57,630 nucleotides of DNA from Levilactobacillus humaensis. GTDB taxonomy: Bacteria; Bacillota; Bacilli; Lactobacillales; Lactobacillaceae. The number at the start of each line of letters is the position of its first letter. The stretch's first letter is position 1. The position numbers were made by a program, and so were the translations under genes. Below the pieces are notes generated by a model that had not been told where the DNA came from, ran no database searches, and was given only the letters and a program-made list of their open reading frames with translations. Shown here piece by piece: positions 1 to 7,254 of the stretch. The stretch spans positions 1 to 57,630 of the forward strand of contig NZ_BROB01000014.1 of NCBI RefSeq assembly GCF_024345185.1, given 5' to 3'.

Positions 1-780
1 TGGATTCATCACAAGAAGACACCTTGGGAACAACAAGAAGAACTTCTCAAGCAGAAAATACTCGCGTATTTTGAAAAGCATCGTCAAAGAATCGGTGCCA
101 GAAAAATGAAGCTTTATCTTGAACACGATGAGTCAATCTCCTTCTATGTCTCACTCAAACGAGTTAAACGGCTTATGACGGTCCTTCATCTCAAATGTCA
201 GAGTCGAGTGAAGAAACATCATCGAGTAAAACAAGCGGAGCAAGAGCTTCGAGATAATGTATTAAATCAGCAATTTGATAAAACAACCGGACCAAATCAA
301 ATCTGGTTGTCAGATTCTACTGAGGTGCACTATGGAGTTAATGGTGAGTTTAAAGCACGGCTGTGTGGCGTCCTAGATCTGCATGGCAGATATCTCATAG
401 CACATAGTCTGAGTACGACTGAGACTAGTGAAGCTATGATTCAAACCTTCAATCAAGCTTTTCAAAAATCTAGCGAGATACACCCGATGGTTCATACTGA
501 CCGTGGGTCAGCATTTACTTCAAAAGCTTTCAATAATTTGATGACTGAGCACGGAGTGATCAGAAGCATGTCACGTCCAGGAACACCATATGATAATGCG
601 CCAATGGAGCGTTGGTGGAATGAATTCAAATTAAACTGGTTAGATAGTCATCCAATGCCAAAGACGAGGGAAGAGTTAGTGAAACTGATTGAAGCCGGCA
701 TTTACTACTTCAACTATATTGATCGAACAGCACAAAGAAACGGCTCCACCGCGAATGAATACCGCGATGAGGCCGCTTAA
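1..780 (+). CDS. IS3-family transposase (OrfB), 5' truncated by window edge
   Basis: The reading frame is open from base 1 (starting WIHHKKTPW) to the stop at 778-780, so the start lies outside the window; the ATG at 106 is internal. It has the rve-type integrase core: first Asp in WLSDSTEV, second Asp in HTDRGSAF, and the Glu in DNAPMERWWNEFK, i.e. an intact DDE triad. IS3 elements make this OrfB domain as an OrfAB fusion by -1 frameshifting; the OrfA part is not visible here. The stop is followed after about 50 bases by a likely terminal repeat (see 808-833). Nothing in the visible part looks broken, so the element may be active. It marks an accessory edge next to two other oddities (967-1395 and 1533-1616). 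Confidence 0.93.
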   Translation, partial: WIHHKKTPWEQQEELLKQKILAYFEKHRQRIGARKMKLYLEHDESISFYVSLKRVKRLMTVLHLKCQSRVKKHHRVKQAEQELRDNVLNQQFDKTTGPNQIWLSDSTEVHYGVNGEFKARLCGVLDLHGRYLIAHSLSTTETSEAMIQTFNQAFQKSSEIHPMVHTDRGSAFTSKAFNNLMTEHGVIRSMSRPGTPYDNAPMERWWNEFKLNWLDSHPMPKTREELVKLIEAGIYYFNYIDRTAQRNGSTANEYRDEAA

Positions 781-807
781 GTAACACTAAAAATTATATT
801 ATTTCAA

Positions 808-833
808 CTGTCAACTTGACAGGGACTAGTACA
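808..833. repeat. Probable right terminal inverted repeat of the IS3 element
   Basis: The stretch beginning ctgtcaacttgacaggg and ending in tagtaca lies just after the transposase stop and ends in CA, as IS3-family right ends do. The partner left end is outside the window, so the repeat cannot be confirmed by pairing. The inner TGTCAACTTGACA is itself a short palindrome. Confidence 0.5.
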
Positions 834-897
834 TCACTGTGATCAAGCTACCTTTTTTATTAGGCTTTTAGGTCCAGTTGCGTACACTAAAGGCATA

Positions 898-946
898 AGA
901 AAACTGTTGCTAGTCATCAAGAAGTAATCTTGATGACTAGCAACAG
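898..946 (-). terminator. Rho-independent terminator of the 142-residue hypothetical gene
   Basis: A perfect 19-bp stem (904-922 with 928-946) closes a 5-nt loop (AGTAA). On the minus strand it is followed by TTTTCTTA. It sits about 20 bases past the stop of the gene at 967-1395. The stem is unusually long and perfect for a terminator. Confidence 0.75.
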
Positions 947-966
947 CTAGTTTAGAACCTTATTTT

Positions 967-1395
967 CTACCAGTTAATTTGAGCTTCTGAATTCATGCCC
1001 TGATAAATTTTAATCGTGCTTTCCATATAACTCTGTAAGTCAGTTGTACTGGACACAAGACTGCCATAGAACTGCTTGACTAAGAACATGCCAATTAACG
1101 AAAGGATTTCATCAGTTGTCAGGTCTTTTCCCTTAGCGTAAACCTCGCCGCTACCTGTGTCGACACCAACTTCAAGCGTTCTTGTATGCCCGAACTGCTC
1201 GACAGTGGGGCCATCAGCATGTGTTTTTTCAAGCGCACTCCCAATGTTACTAACTTTTGTTTGCGTCTTAGTCAGAAAGTTGCAATATGACATTCCTAGC
1301 ATAGCCAGCGAAACGTCGTCTTGCACCGGTTGCTTTTTTACCTTAATTTGCATGTCTGGTTCTACTTCAACAATGAAAATGGGTGCCTTTGTCAT
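967..1395 (-). CDS. Hypothetical protein, 142 residues
   Basis: Not recognised. The ATG at 1395 is preceded by TAGGAGAAGCT, a good Shine-Dalgarno with short spacing, and the gene has its own strong terminator, so it is very likely real. The product is soluble: no signal peptide or membrane helix. The N-terminal part (MTKAPIFIVEVEPDMQIKVK) looks like beta strands; the C-terminal half (about residues 90-135) looks helical. One Cys near residue 38. It stands alone between an IS3 end and an IS30 remnant, which suggests a gene acquired or retained at an insertion hotspot. No function can be assigned. Confidence 0.75.
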   Translation of the reverse strand: MTKAPIFIVEVEPDMQIKVKKQPVQDDVSLAMLGMSYCNFLTKTQTKVSNIGSALEKTHADGPTVEQFGHTRTLEVGVDTGSGEVYAKGKDLTTDEILSLIGMFLVKQFYGSLVSSTTDLQSYMESTIKIYQGMNSEAQINW

Positions 1396-1849
1396 AGCTT
1401 CTCCTAACTCACTAAAATGATATTTCTAGTGTCTCCCTGACAACGCATTAGACTATGTGGCAAGCAATCTAGCCTTTATAATCAGGGACATTTTTAGATA
1501 CCTTATAAGTTTAATTTCGAACCGACGAATTGTCAAACCGAGGTCAACATTTTATCAAACAAAACTTCTTCAGGGGTACAGTAATCTAGACCCTCTCTCG
1601 GACGGTGATCTAGCTGTCATTGACAGCTCTTAACTTCCTGGTCTGTTCGCGGTTCCAGACTTTTATTTTAGAACCGTAATTGTACCCGCTATGGGTCATT
1701 TTATTCAATTAATGTTGTACTTCAATTGTAAATTTGTCGCCCAGTTCGCCCCGTTTCTTACGACAATGGAAAGTTCCAGGAGAATGACTAGGCAGTCAAA
1801 CGGTTTTCGTTTATAATGGTTAAGATTAAGCATTGAGAGGAGAAGTACG
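1396..1849. other. Intergenic stretch with IS30 debris and the upstream region of the lipid kinase gene
   Basis: No intact gene. It holds the leader of the 142-residue gene, the IS30 transposase tail at 1533-1616, a perfect short palindrome agctgtcaatgacagct (read on the minus strand, near 1612-1628), and around 1712-1740 a string (tgttgtacttcaattgtaa) that resembles the ends of lactobacillar IS30-type elements. A TATAAT at 1812-1817, without a convincing -35, and the ribosome site GAGAGGAGA near 1835-1843 belong to the gene at 1850. Confidence 0.55.
1533..1616 (-). pseudogene. C-terminal remnant of an IS30-family transposase
   Basis: On the minus strand this reads HRPREGLDYCTPEEVLFD followed by KMLTSV and a stop. 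That is the characteristic end of IS30 transposases (the N-x-RPR-x-x-L-x-x-TPxExxF signature). Upstream of this short stretch all three frames carry stops, so only about 27 codons remain recognisable. The catalytic DDE core is absent. The identification rests on the RPRxGLxYxTPEEV pattern alone. Confidence 0.65.
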
Positions 1850-2809
1850 GTGAGTGTCCAGTTCTATATCATCCTAAATGAACACGCGGGTAGTGGCCAC
1901 GCCAAAGAGGTCTGGCCAGCTATCAAACAACAACTCGACGCCGCTGCGGTCTCCTACGAAGTGGCTGTTTCGGAGTACCCGAATCACGCCGTGCTGCTGA
2001 GTGAACAATTTGCAAAACAGTTGCCGGATACCCCTCATCAAGATTGGGTCGTCCTTGCGGTCGGTGGTGATGGCACTTTGCATCAAGCCATCAATGGGCT
2101 CACCCGTTTACCCCGACATTATCGGATTCCGGTGGCGTACATCCCAATCGGTTCGGGAAACGACTTCGCCAGAGGCGTCGGCATGGCCCTTGATTGGCAA
2201 ACGGCGCTGAAACAAGTTATTCAGTGTACCCATACCACCGATATTGACATCGGCAGTTATGATGAAACTATCAAGCAGGAACGTGGCGTCTTTACCAACA
2301 ATCTGGGGATCGGCTTCGATGCCGCCATTATCTCCCAGGCCAACCAATCTAAGGCGAAGGTCTGGCTGAACAAGCATCACCTGGGTTCCCTTTCTTACCT
2401 GGCTTCGGCACTGAGTGTCTATTACAACCAGACGGGGTTCACCCTGACGGTACACGTTGGTAACCAACGTGATATTTACCCGAATGCCTTCCTGGTGACG
2501 ACCACCAACCATCCCTACTTTGGCGGTGGCGTGGGTATCGCCCCAGGCGCCACGGTTCACGACCACAAGCTTCATCTGGTCGTCATTGAGAAACCGAATT
2601 TCTTTAAATTGATCTGGTTAGCCCTGCGGCTCGTATTTAAGCGTCATTTGACATCTAAGGCCGTTCACTACTATCAGGCATCCAATGTCCACCTCACTGT
2701 TCCATCCATCGAATACGGCCAATTAGACGGCGAGGAGATGGGGGGACGCTTCTTCGACGTTTACGTCGGTGTCACACAGTACCCCTTCTGGTTTGATATT
2801 ACCATCTAA
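1850..2809 (+). CDS. Diacylglycerol kinase / YegS-BmrU-family lipid kinase
   Basis: A 319-residue member of the DAGK catalytic family, which phosphorylates diacylglycerol or related lipids using ATP at the inner face of the membrane. Visible signatures: the N-terminal NEHAGSGHA (variant of NPxAG), the nucleotide-binding loop AVGGDGTLHQAING at about residues 66-79, and IPIGSGNDFARG at about 98-109, followed by the C-terminal beta domain with LDGE near residue 294. Length is normal for the family. GTG start at 1850 with GAGAGGAGA upstream; a TATAAT lies at 1812. It is a monocistronic plus-strand gene closed by the terminator at 2821. Which lipid it uses cannot be told; DgkB recycling of diacylglycerol from lipoteichoic acid synthesis is one possibility. 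Confidence 0.9.
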   Translation: MSVQFYIILNEHAGSGHAKEVWPAIKQQLDAAAVSYEVAVSEYPNHAVLLSEQFAKQLPDTPHQDWVVLAVGGDGTLHQAINGLTRLPRHYRIPVAYIPIGSGNDFARGVGMALDWQTALKQVIQCTHTTDIDIGSYDETIKQERGVFTNNLGIGFDAAIISQANQSKAKVWLNKHHLGSLSYLASALSVYYNQTGFTLTVHVGNQRDIYPNAFLVTTTNHPYFGGGVGIAPGATVHDHKLHLVVIEKPNFFKLIWLALRLVFKRHLTSKAVHYYQASNVHLTVPSIEYGQLDGEEMGGRFFDVYVGVTQYPFWFDITI

Positions 2810-2820
2810 CGAAAACAACG

Positions 2821-2856
2821 AAAAAAGGTCAGGACATGATGTCCTGGCCTTTTTTC
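2821..2856 (+). terminator. Terminator of the lipid kinase gene
   Basis: GGTCAGGACA pairs with TGTCCTGGCC around a 3-nt loop (one G-U pair), flanked by AAAAAA on the left and TTTTTT on the right. The flanks allow use from both sides, so it may also serve the minus-strand gene ending at 2884. Confidence 0.9.
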
Positions 2857-2883
2857 GTGGCTATCTAACCATTATTTGTTTGT

Positions 2884-3090
2884 TTAATCTTCCGAAGCAG
2901 CCATTGCTTCCAGAATCATGTCCAGCTGAGCGCATTTATCTGACAACGAGGTCATTTCTTCACCATAATGGGGTTCAATTCGTACGGTGTCCTCACTGTG
3001 ACGAATGCTCTCCGATTCCTTCCGTTTTAATGTCGCCAACTGGTTGTTAGCTTGACGATATTCTTCCAGAATCTCTACTCGATTACTCAT
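2884..3090 (-). CDS. Small hypothetical protein, 68 residues, probable coiled coil
   Basis: Product begins MSNRVEILEEYRQANNQ. AAAGGAG lies ten bases before the ATG at 3090, so translation is plausible. The sequence is charged, rich in Glu, Lys and Ser, with heptad-like Leu/Ile spacing at both ends and no membrane segment or signal peptide. It lies alone between the lipid kinase terminator and the secreted hydrolase. No function can be assigned. Confidence 0.65.
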   Translation of the reverse strand: MSNRVEILEEYRQANNQLATLKRKESESIRHSEDTVRIEPHYGEEMTSLSDKCAQLDMILEAMAASED

Positions 3091-3251
3091 CCTTCAACAA
3101 CTCCTTTAACCAACTATAGAATTTTTTTAACACGTCTATAAATGACTAAAAGGAATCATACCACTTGCCTGTCGATTTGTTAACGATTTTCTTAACTTTT
3201 GTTCACGAAAAGGTAAAACTGGCTAAAAGGCCGGCAATTGGTCGCAACAGT

Positions 3252-4625
3252 CTACTTCAATGTCCCAGCAAATGATGGCATAAAGTACTTGCTAATCTGT
3301 TGAACCTTCACGTTGTCCCCTGGTTCAGGTGCGGCAACGAATTGGTTATTCCCTAAGTAGATCGCATCGTGATACGTTGCCCCAGAATTACCCCAGAAGA
3401 GGATATCCCCAGGCTTAGCAGTTCCCACGGAGTGCTTCGTGACGAAGGCTTCTTGAGAAACCGTGTTATGTGGCAAGTTCACGCCTAATGCGTTCTTGTA
3501 AACGTAAGCGACTAATCCAGAACAGTCCATTCCACTAAGTGAGGATCCACCCCAAACGTATGGAATATTAGCAGAGGCTAACTTCAAAGCTAACCCAGTT
3601 ACGGAACCACTAGATAAGTTCGCGTTGGTCGTGGCACTCGATGATGAAGACGAAGTCGTCGTAGTCGTCGACTGACTAGCCTGTGAGGCCTGCTTCTTAA
3701 CGGCTGATTGCGTGGTCGTCTTGATTCGCTTGGTCTGGCTGGTTGCCGTCGCATTCTGGCTACCAGTCTGCGTGGTCTGTTGCGTTTGGCTGGCACTAGC
3801 TGGCTGGCTCACGCTACTTTGTTGACTCGTCTGGCTTTGTTGTTGGCTAGACTGTGCCTGTTGAACCTGACTGGAACTTGATTGGCTCACACTAGACTGG
3901 CTAGCAACGCTGGACGATGCCTGGCTAGTCTGTGAGTAACTACTTTGACTAGCAGACGATTGTGCGGATTGTGAGACTGGTGTCGTTTCAGCCACTGCTG
4001 CGCGCGTATGCTTTTCGGTGCTAGCACTAGACGAACTCGTCGAGACCGTACTTGAAGATGATTGGCTGACACTAGCTGCTTGTTGCTTCTGCTGCTTAGC
4101 AGCTGCGGCCTGTTGTTCGGCAACGATCTGAGCCTGAACGGCGTTGGCCTTAGCGGTACTCTGACTCTGTTGTGTCGTTGCGGTCGATGACGTTGTGGAC
4201 GCACTAGTGGTACTAGTGGCCTTAGCAGCTCCCGTAGGTAACGTTAATTGCTGACCAACACTCAGCATATCCCCAGACAAGTGGTTGGCAGCTTGCAACT
4301 GCGCCACGGAAACATGGTAGGCTTGGGCGAGATCCCATAACGTATCGCCAGACTTAACCGTAATTGTTTGCTTGCTCTGTGAGGACTTAACTTGTAATTT
4401 CTGACCGACAAAAATCATGTCTGTTGAACTGTCAATTGAATTTTGCTTTTCGAGATCTTGAATGGAAACGCCTAACTTTTGTGAAAGCGCCCAAACGGTG
4501 TCCCCGGACTTAACTTGAACGGTATCCGCATTTGCAGTAATGGTGGCACCTGCTGCTAATGCCCCAATGGCACTAACGACGCCAACAACTGCTTTGGTTT
4601 TTCGTTGTCCTGTACTCATCTTCAC
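3252..4625 (-). CDS. Secreted peptidoglycan hydrolase, 2x LysM + Ser/Gln-rich linker + NlpC/P60
   Basis: Signal peptide at the N terminus (basic start, then AVVGVVSAIGALAAGATI, cleavage near ANA-DT). Two LysM domains follow, VKSGDTVWALSQKLGVS (about 40-82) and VKSGDTLWDLAQAYHVS (about 92-132), which bind peptidoglycan glycans. A long Ser/Gln/Thr/Ala-rich linker with QSS and SSS runs fills about 133-345. The C-terminal NlpC/P60 papain-like endopeptidase shows the catalytic Cys in GMDCSGLVAYVY and the His in YHDAIYLGN, and should cut gamma-D-Glu-diamino-acid bonds of stem peptides outside the cell. The longest frame begins with GTG at 4631, but AAAGGA fits best with the GTG at 4625 (7-nt spacing); an ATG at 4619 is another choice. 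Likely role: daughter-cell separation and wall turnover. Confidence 0.92.
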   Translation of the reverse strand: MKMSTGQRKTKAVVGVVSAIGALAAGATITANADTVQVKSGDTVWALSQKLGVSIQDLEKQNSIDSSTDMIFVGQKLQVKSSQSKQTITVKSGDTLWDLAQAYHVSVAQLQAANHLSGDMLSVGQQLTLPTGAAKATSTTSASTTSSTATTQQSQSTAKANAVQAQIVAEQQAAAAKQQKQQAASVSQSSSSTVSTSSSSASTEKHTRAAVAETTPVSQSAQSSASQSSYSQTSQASSSVASQSSVSQSSSSQVQQAQSSQQQSQTSQQSSVSQPASASQTQQTTQTGSQNATATSQTKRIKTTTQSAVKKQASQASQSTTTTTSSSSSSATTNANLSSGSVTGLALKLASANIPYVWGGSSLSGMDCSGLVAYVYKNALGVNLPHNTVSQEAFVTKHSVGTAKPGDILFWGNSGATYHDAIYLGNNQFVAAPEPGDNVKVQQISKYFMPSFAGTLK

Positions 4626-5047
4626 CAACACGTCCTTTTATGACTTTAGATTTTCAAAGCTTGTGAACCCAACCCGCCGAAAATGAAGCAGGTGGTGTTC
4701 GTTCATAGTAAATACGAATCACAAATTAATATTACCACACGTTTTCCCAGTTCCTTGTGAATAATTAAGAATTTCATAACTAGTTTTACTCATTGAACTG
4801 ACGTTCCCTAATTCGTTAATCAATCGCTAAGCGATCGCTGAAAGCCTTGATACCATGGTGAAAAGCGGTTACATTTGTCGAACTCACGTTCATTTTCATT
4901 AGCGAACTATCTTGCTTAAAATGATTGGTAATGCATAAACTTTCGTATTCTGATTTCAGTTGCAGCCTACAAGTTCCCGTTGAAGACGCTTTCTGTAAGT
5001 TACAATCGTTCCGTTTTGCCTAAAGATTGTGAAATTTAAATTTGGAC
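4626..5047. other. Long upstream region of the LysM-NlpC gene
   Basis: No gene seen in about 420 bases. AT-rich, with the palindrome AGCGATCGCT at 4830-4839. The length suggests an extended promoter or leader for the hydrolase gene, as is common for wall hydrolases under envelope-stress control, but I could not pick out a trustworthy -35/-10 pair or a response-regulator repeat. Confidence 0.4.
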
Positions 5048-5076
5048 ACAAAAAACGGGAGAAATTCTCCCGTTAA
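5048..5076 (-). terminator. Terminator of the DUF1002 gene
   Basis: AACGGGAG (5054-5061) pairs perfectly with CTCCCGTT (5067-5074) around a 5-nt loop; on the minus strand the stem is followed by TTTTT. Confidence 0.88.
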
Positions 5077-5094
5077 TTTGTTATCTCACCAATC

Positions 5095-6120
5095 TTACGC
5101 GTTTCCACCAAAGATGCCGCTGAAGAATGAAACCACTTTATGCCAAATCTGGACAAAGAAATTTTCGGCTTTTTGGGCGTCCGCACTGTTGGCAAAGTCC
5201 TTCACGCTAGCCATTTTATTCCCAATACTATTGGCTAAGTTATCAGCCACATTCGTCACGTTTTTAATATAAGTCTTACTGGTTGAAACTGGGGCTGATT
5301 GAACCTTACTCAGAGCAACCGCAATATTAGTAATCTGCGTTGAACTGGTTTGGTCCGCAATGCCCTTCTTAGCCAGGGCCTTCTGTAGCATCGCCTCGAT
5401 ATCCGCCTTAGTGGCAAGATCGTTACCATCCTGACGCTGCTTGGCCAGGTCAGACGAGACATCCCCAACCGCTGACATCAACTTACCAGGATACTTGTTA
5501 TCCTTGCTGTTACTATCAATGGCTGGTTGCGTTGCATCTAGCACACCATTAGCTGCCTGAGTATTTTCGGCATTCAAGGTTAAGCCATCCGCTGCCAGGG
5601 CCTTATAAACCCCAGTCAGGGCCGATTCACCAGAAACTGTCTTGTCGGCAGTAACGGTGATAATCACGTCCTTCACCCCGGCCATCGTAGCAACCATGGC
5701 ATATTGTTGTGAGGTCACTTCGGTAATATTGTTCTGACCATCATAGTCGGCAATGTTGACCTTAACGCCACTGCCTGGGTCGGCAGGAGCTAGTGAAACG
5801 GAACTAATCATACTAGCGTCCGTCGTTCCGGCCGAATTCAGGTACTGCGCATAGTCGCTCCCATTAACCGTGAGTTCAGAATAGTTGGATTTGGCCCCTA
5901 AGGCTTCACCCACCTTGCTCTTGTCCTCACTGGCTAAACCAGCGCCATAAACCACGTAGGCCTTTGATAAGGCCTTGGTCTGAACGGTACTGCCACTCGA
6001 AGCTGAAGAACTGCTAGCGTCCGTCGTGTCCGCATGAACTGCGAGCGTCCGACCACCGAAACCGATTCCCAGTCCCAGCGTTGCCACCGTCAGACCAATT
6101 AATAAACGTTTTAACTTCAT
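5095..6120 (-). CDS. Secreted DUF1002-family protein
   Basis: 341 residues with a clear signal peptide (MKLKRLLIGLTVATLGLGIG, cleavage probably near AVHA-DTTDA), a short Ser-rich stretch (about 36-50) and then the DUF1002 region, beginning around AYVVYGAGLASEDKSKVGEALG and extending through most of the protein. The family is known from Firmicutes as an exported domain of unknown function. No catalytic residues are known for it. The end (FFVQIWHKVVSFFSGIFGGNA) is amphipathic and may contact the membrane. ATG at 6120 preceded by GAGAGG. Single-gene unit with its own terminator, between two NlpC/P60 hydrolase genes, so an envelope role is a reasonable guess. Confidence 0.85.
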   Translation of the reverse strand: MKLKRLLIGLTVATLGLGIGFGGRTLAVHADTTDASSSSASSGSTVQTKALSKAYVVYGAGLASEDKSKVGEALGAKSNYSELTVNGSDYAQYLNSAGTTDASMISSVSLAPADPGSGVKVNIADYDGQNNITEVTSQQYAMVATMAGVKDVIITVTADKTVSGESALTGVYKALAADGLTLNAENTQAANGVLDATQPAIDSNSKDNKYPGKLMSAVGDVSSDLAKQRQDGNDLATKADIEAMLQKALAKKGIADQTSSTQITNIAVALSKVQSAPVSTSKTYIKNVTNVADNLANSIGNKMASVKDFANSADAQKAENFFVQIWHKVVSFFSGIFGGNA

Positions 6121-6232
6121 TAGTTTGCCTCTCTTCTCACTTGATTGACTTCCCTGTGACCTCAGTATATCACGGTCCAGAGCAGTCTTGACGAAACACC
6201 CATGAGCTTAGAGAATTCTTCAAATATCGCGT

Positions 6233-7126
6233 TTATTGCCAGAAACGCCGTGCACCCGCATATTCTGGGGCTAATTTTGATTCCGCCATCTTAATCTTCT
6301 GAACTGGTTCTCCCGGCTTGGGCGCATGCAAGAGACAACCCGATCCCGCGTAGAGCCCGACATGATGAATTTCACCAGTCCCATGGTTCTTAGCAAAGAA
6401 CACTAGATCGCCGGCCGTCAGTTCTTCCGGCGCCACTGGATAACCATTGGCGAACTGGTCACTGGCATCGCGCGGAATGGTGTAACCCAACACACGATGT
6501 AAACTGTAAATTAATCCGGAGCAGTCAAATCCTGCTGGTGTCAGCCCGCCCCACAGGTATGGCGTGCCTAGAAATTGTTCGGCCAAGGAAAGGATCCGAC
6601 TCCCGTCATTCACCCCACTCACGCCAATCTTGGCGGCACTAGCGGCAATCTTTCCTGCCCCCAGTGGTGTCAACACGTCAATCCATTGTGCATCTTGACC
6701 AGTTGTTGTGAGAATGGTTCCCATTGGCAATTCTAAACGGGCTTGCTCGTCAGGCCCCAACAGTGTCGTACTTGGCTGAACCAAGCGCACTGTCGTCGTG
6801 GGATAATCCAACTCGGCATCGCTTTCGGTCAACTGTGAGAGCGGAATCCAACCGGGATAGCCGCGACGTTCCAACCGATTAGGCTGGCGGGTCACAAAAA
6901 CCTTTGCCCAGCCCTCGACCTGCTGATCCAGAACAACGCGGTCATTAAACAGGGCTTCGGTTACGAGCGCCTCGTCATCCGACAAACGCTGCAAATCCGC
7001 AGGTTTACGGGTGGCCAACCAGGTCGTCAGATCTCCTGATTTAAGATATGCCTGATCACTCTTACCAACTGCCTTGGGTGATGACCATATCAACGCCGTC
7101 GGCACCTTGATCCGTCTAATTTCCAT
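6233..7126 (-). CDS. NlpC/P60 family peptidase, gamma-D-glutamyl-diamino-acid endopeptidase type
   Basis: 297 residues without a signal peptide. The N-terminal about 170 residues look like two bacterial SH3-type domains (WAKVFV...GYPGWIPLSQL, then GPDEQARLELPMGTIL). The NlpC/P60 domain follows: GTPYLWGGLTPAGFDCSGL carries the catalytic Cys (about residue 202), EIHHVGLYAG the His, and HAPKPGEPV the third polar residue. This layout matches YkfC-like dipeptidyl-peptidase VI enzymes, which in related bacteria cut L-Ala-gamma-D-Glu from diamino acids of muropeptides inside the cell. Together with murQ about 5 kb upstream this points to wall recycling (inference). GGAGG lies nine bases before the ATG at 7126. 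Confidence 0.88.
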   Translation of the reverse strand: MEIRRIKVPTALIWSSPKAVGKSDQAYLKSGDLTTWLATRKPADLQRLSDDEALVTEALFNDRVVLDQQVEGWAKVFVTRQPNRLERRGYPGWIPLSQLTESDAELDYPTTTVRLVQPSTTLLGPDEQARLELPMGTILTTTGQDAQWIDVLTPLGAGKIAASAAKIGVSGVNDGSRILSLAEQFLGTPYLWGGLTPAGFDCSGLIYSLHRVLGYTIPRDASDQFANGYPVAPEELTAGDLVFFAKNHGTGEIHHVGLYAGSGCLLHAPKPGEPVQKIKMAESKLAPEYAGARRFWQ

Positions 7127-7197
7127 TAAAAACCGCCTCCAGTTTCTTTACCCCCAATATACCAATAAATCGGCTAACTTACTAGGCCCGCCCCAAT

Positions 7198-7236
7198 GAA
7201 AAAGACCGAGTTAGCTGCGGAAGGCTAACCCGGTCA
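7198..7236 (-). terminator. Terminator of the transketolase gene
   Basis: Minus-strand stem GACCGGGTTAGC with GCTAACTCGGTC (one G-U/T mismatch-like pair), followed by TTTTT. It lies about 20 bases after the tkt stop. Confidence 0.88.
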
Positions 7237-7254
7237 AGAGGACAACACGTGAAA

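Noticed and set aside
904-946. The perfect hairpin as an IS end or attachment site
   Set aside because: It lies outside the IS3 end, ends in a T-rich tail in the direction of the neighbouring gene and is explained as that gene's terminator.
1157-1420. Plus-strand frame of 87 codons opposite the hypothetical gene
   Set aside because: It is antisense to a gene with a good ribosome site and terminator; it has none of its own.
2769-3050. Plus-strand frame running out of the lipid kinase gene
   Set aside because: It crosses the terminator at 2821-2856 and overlaps a minus-strand gene with a ribosome site.
3599-4204. Arg/Pro-rich minus-strand frames over the hydrolase linker
   Set aside because: They are frame shadows of the Ser/Gln-rich repeat coding and lack starts with ribosome sites.
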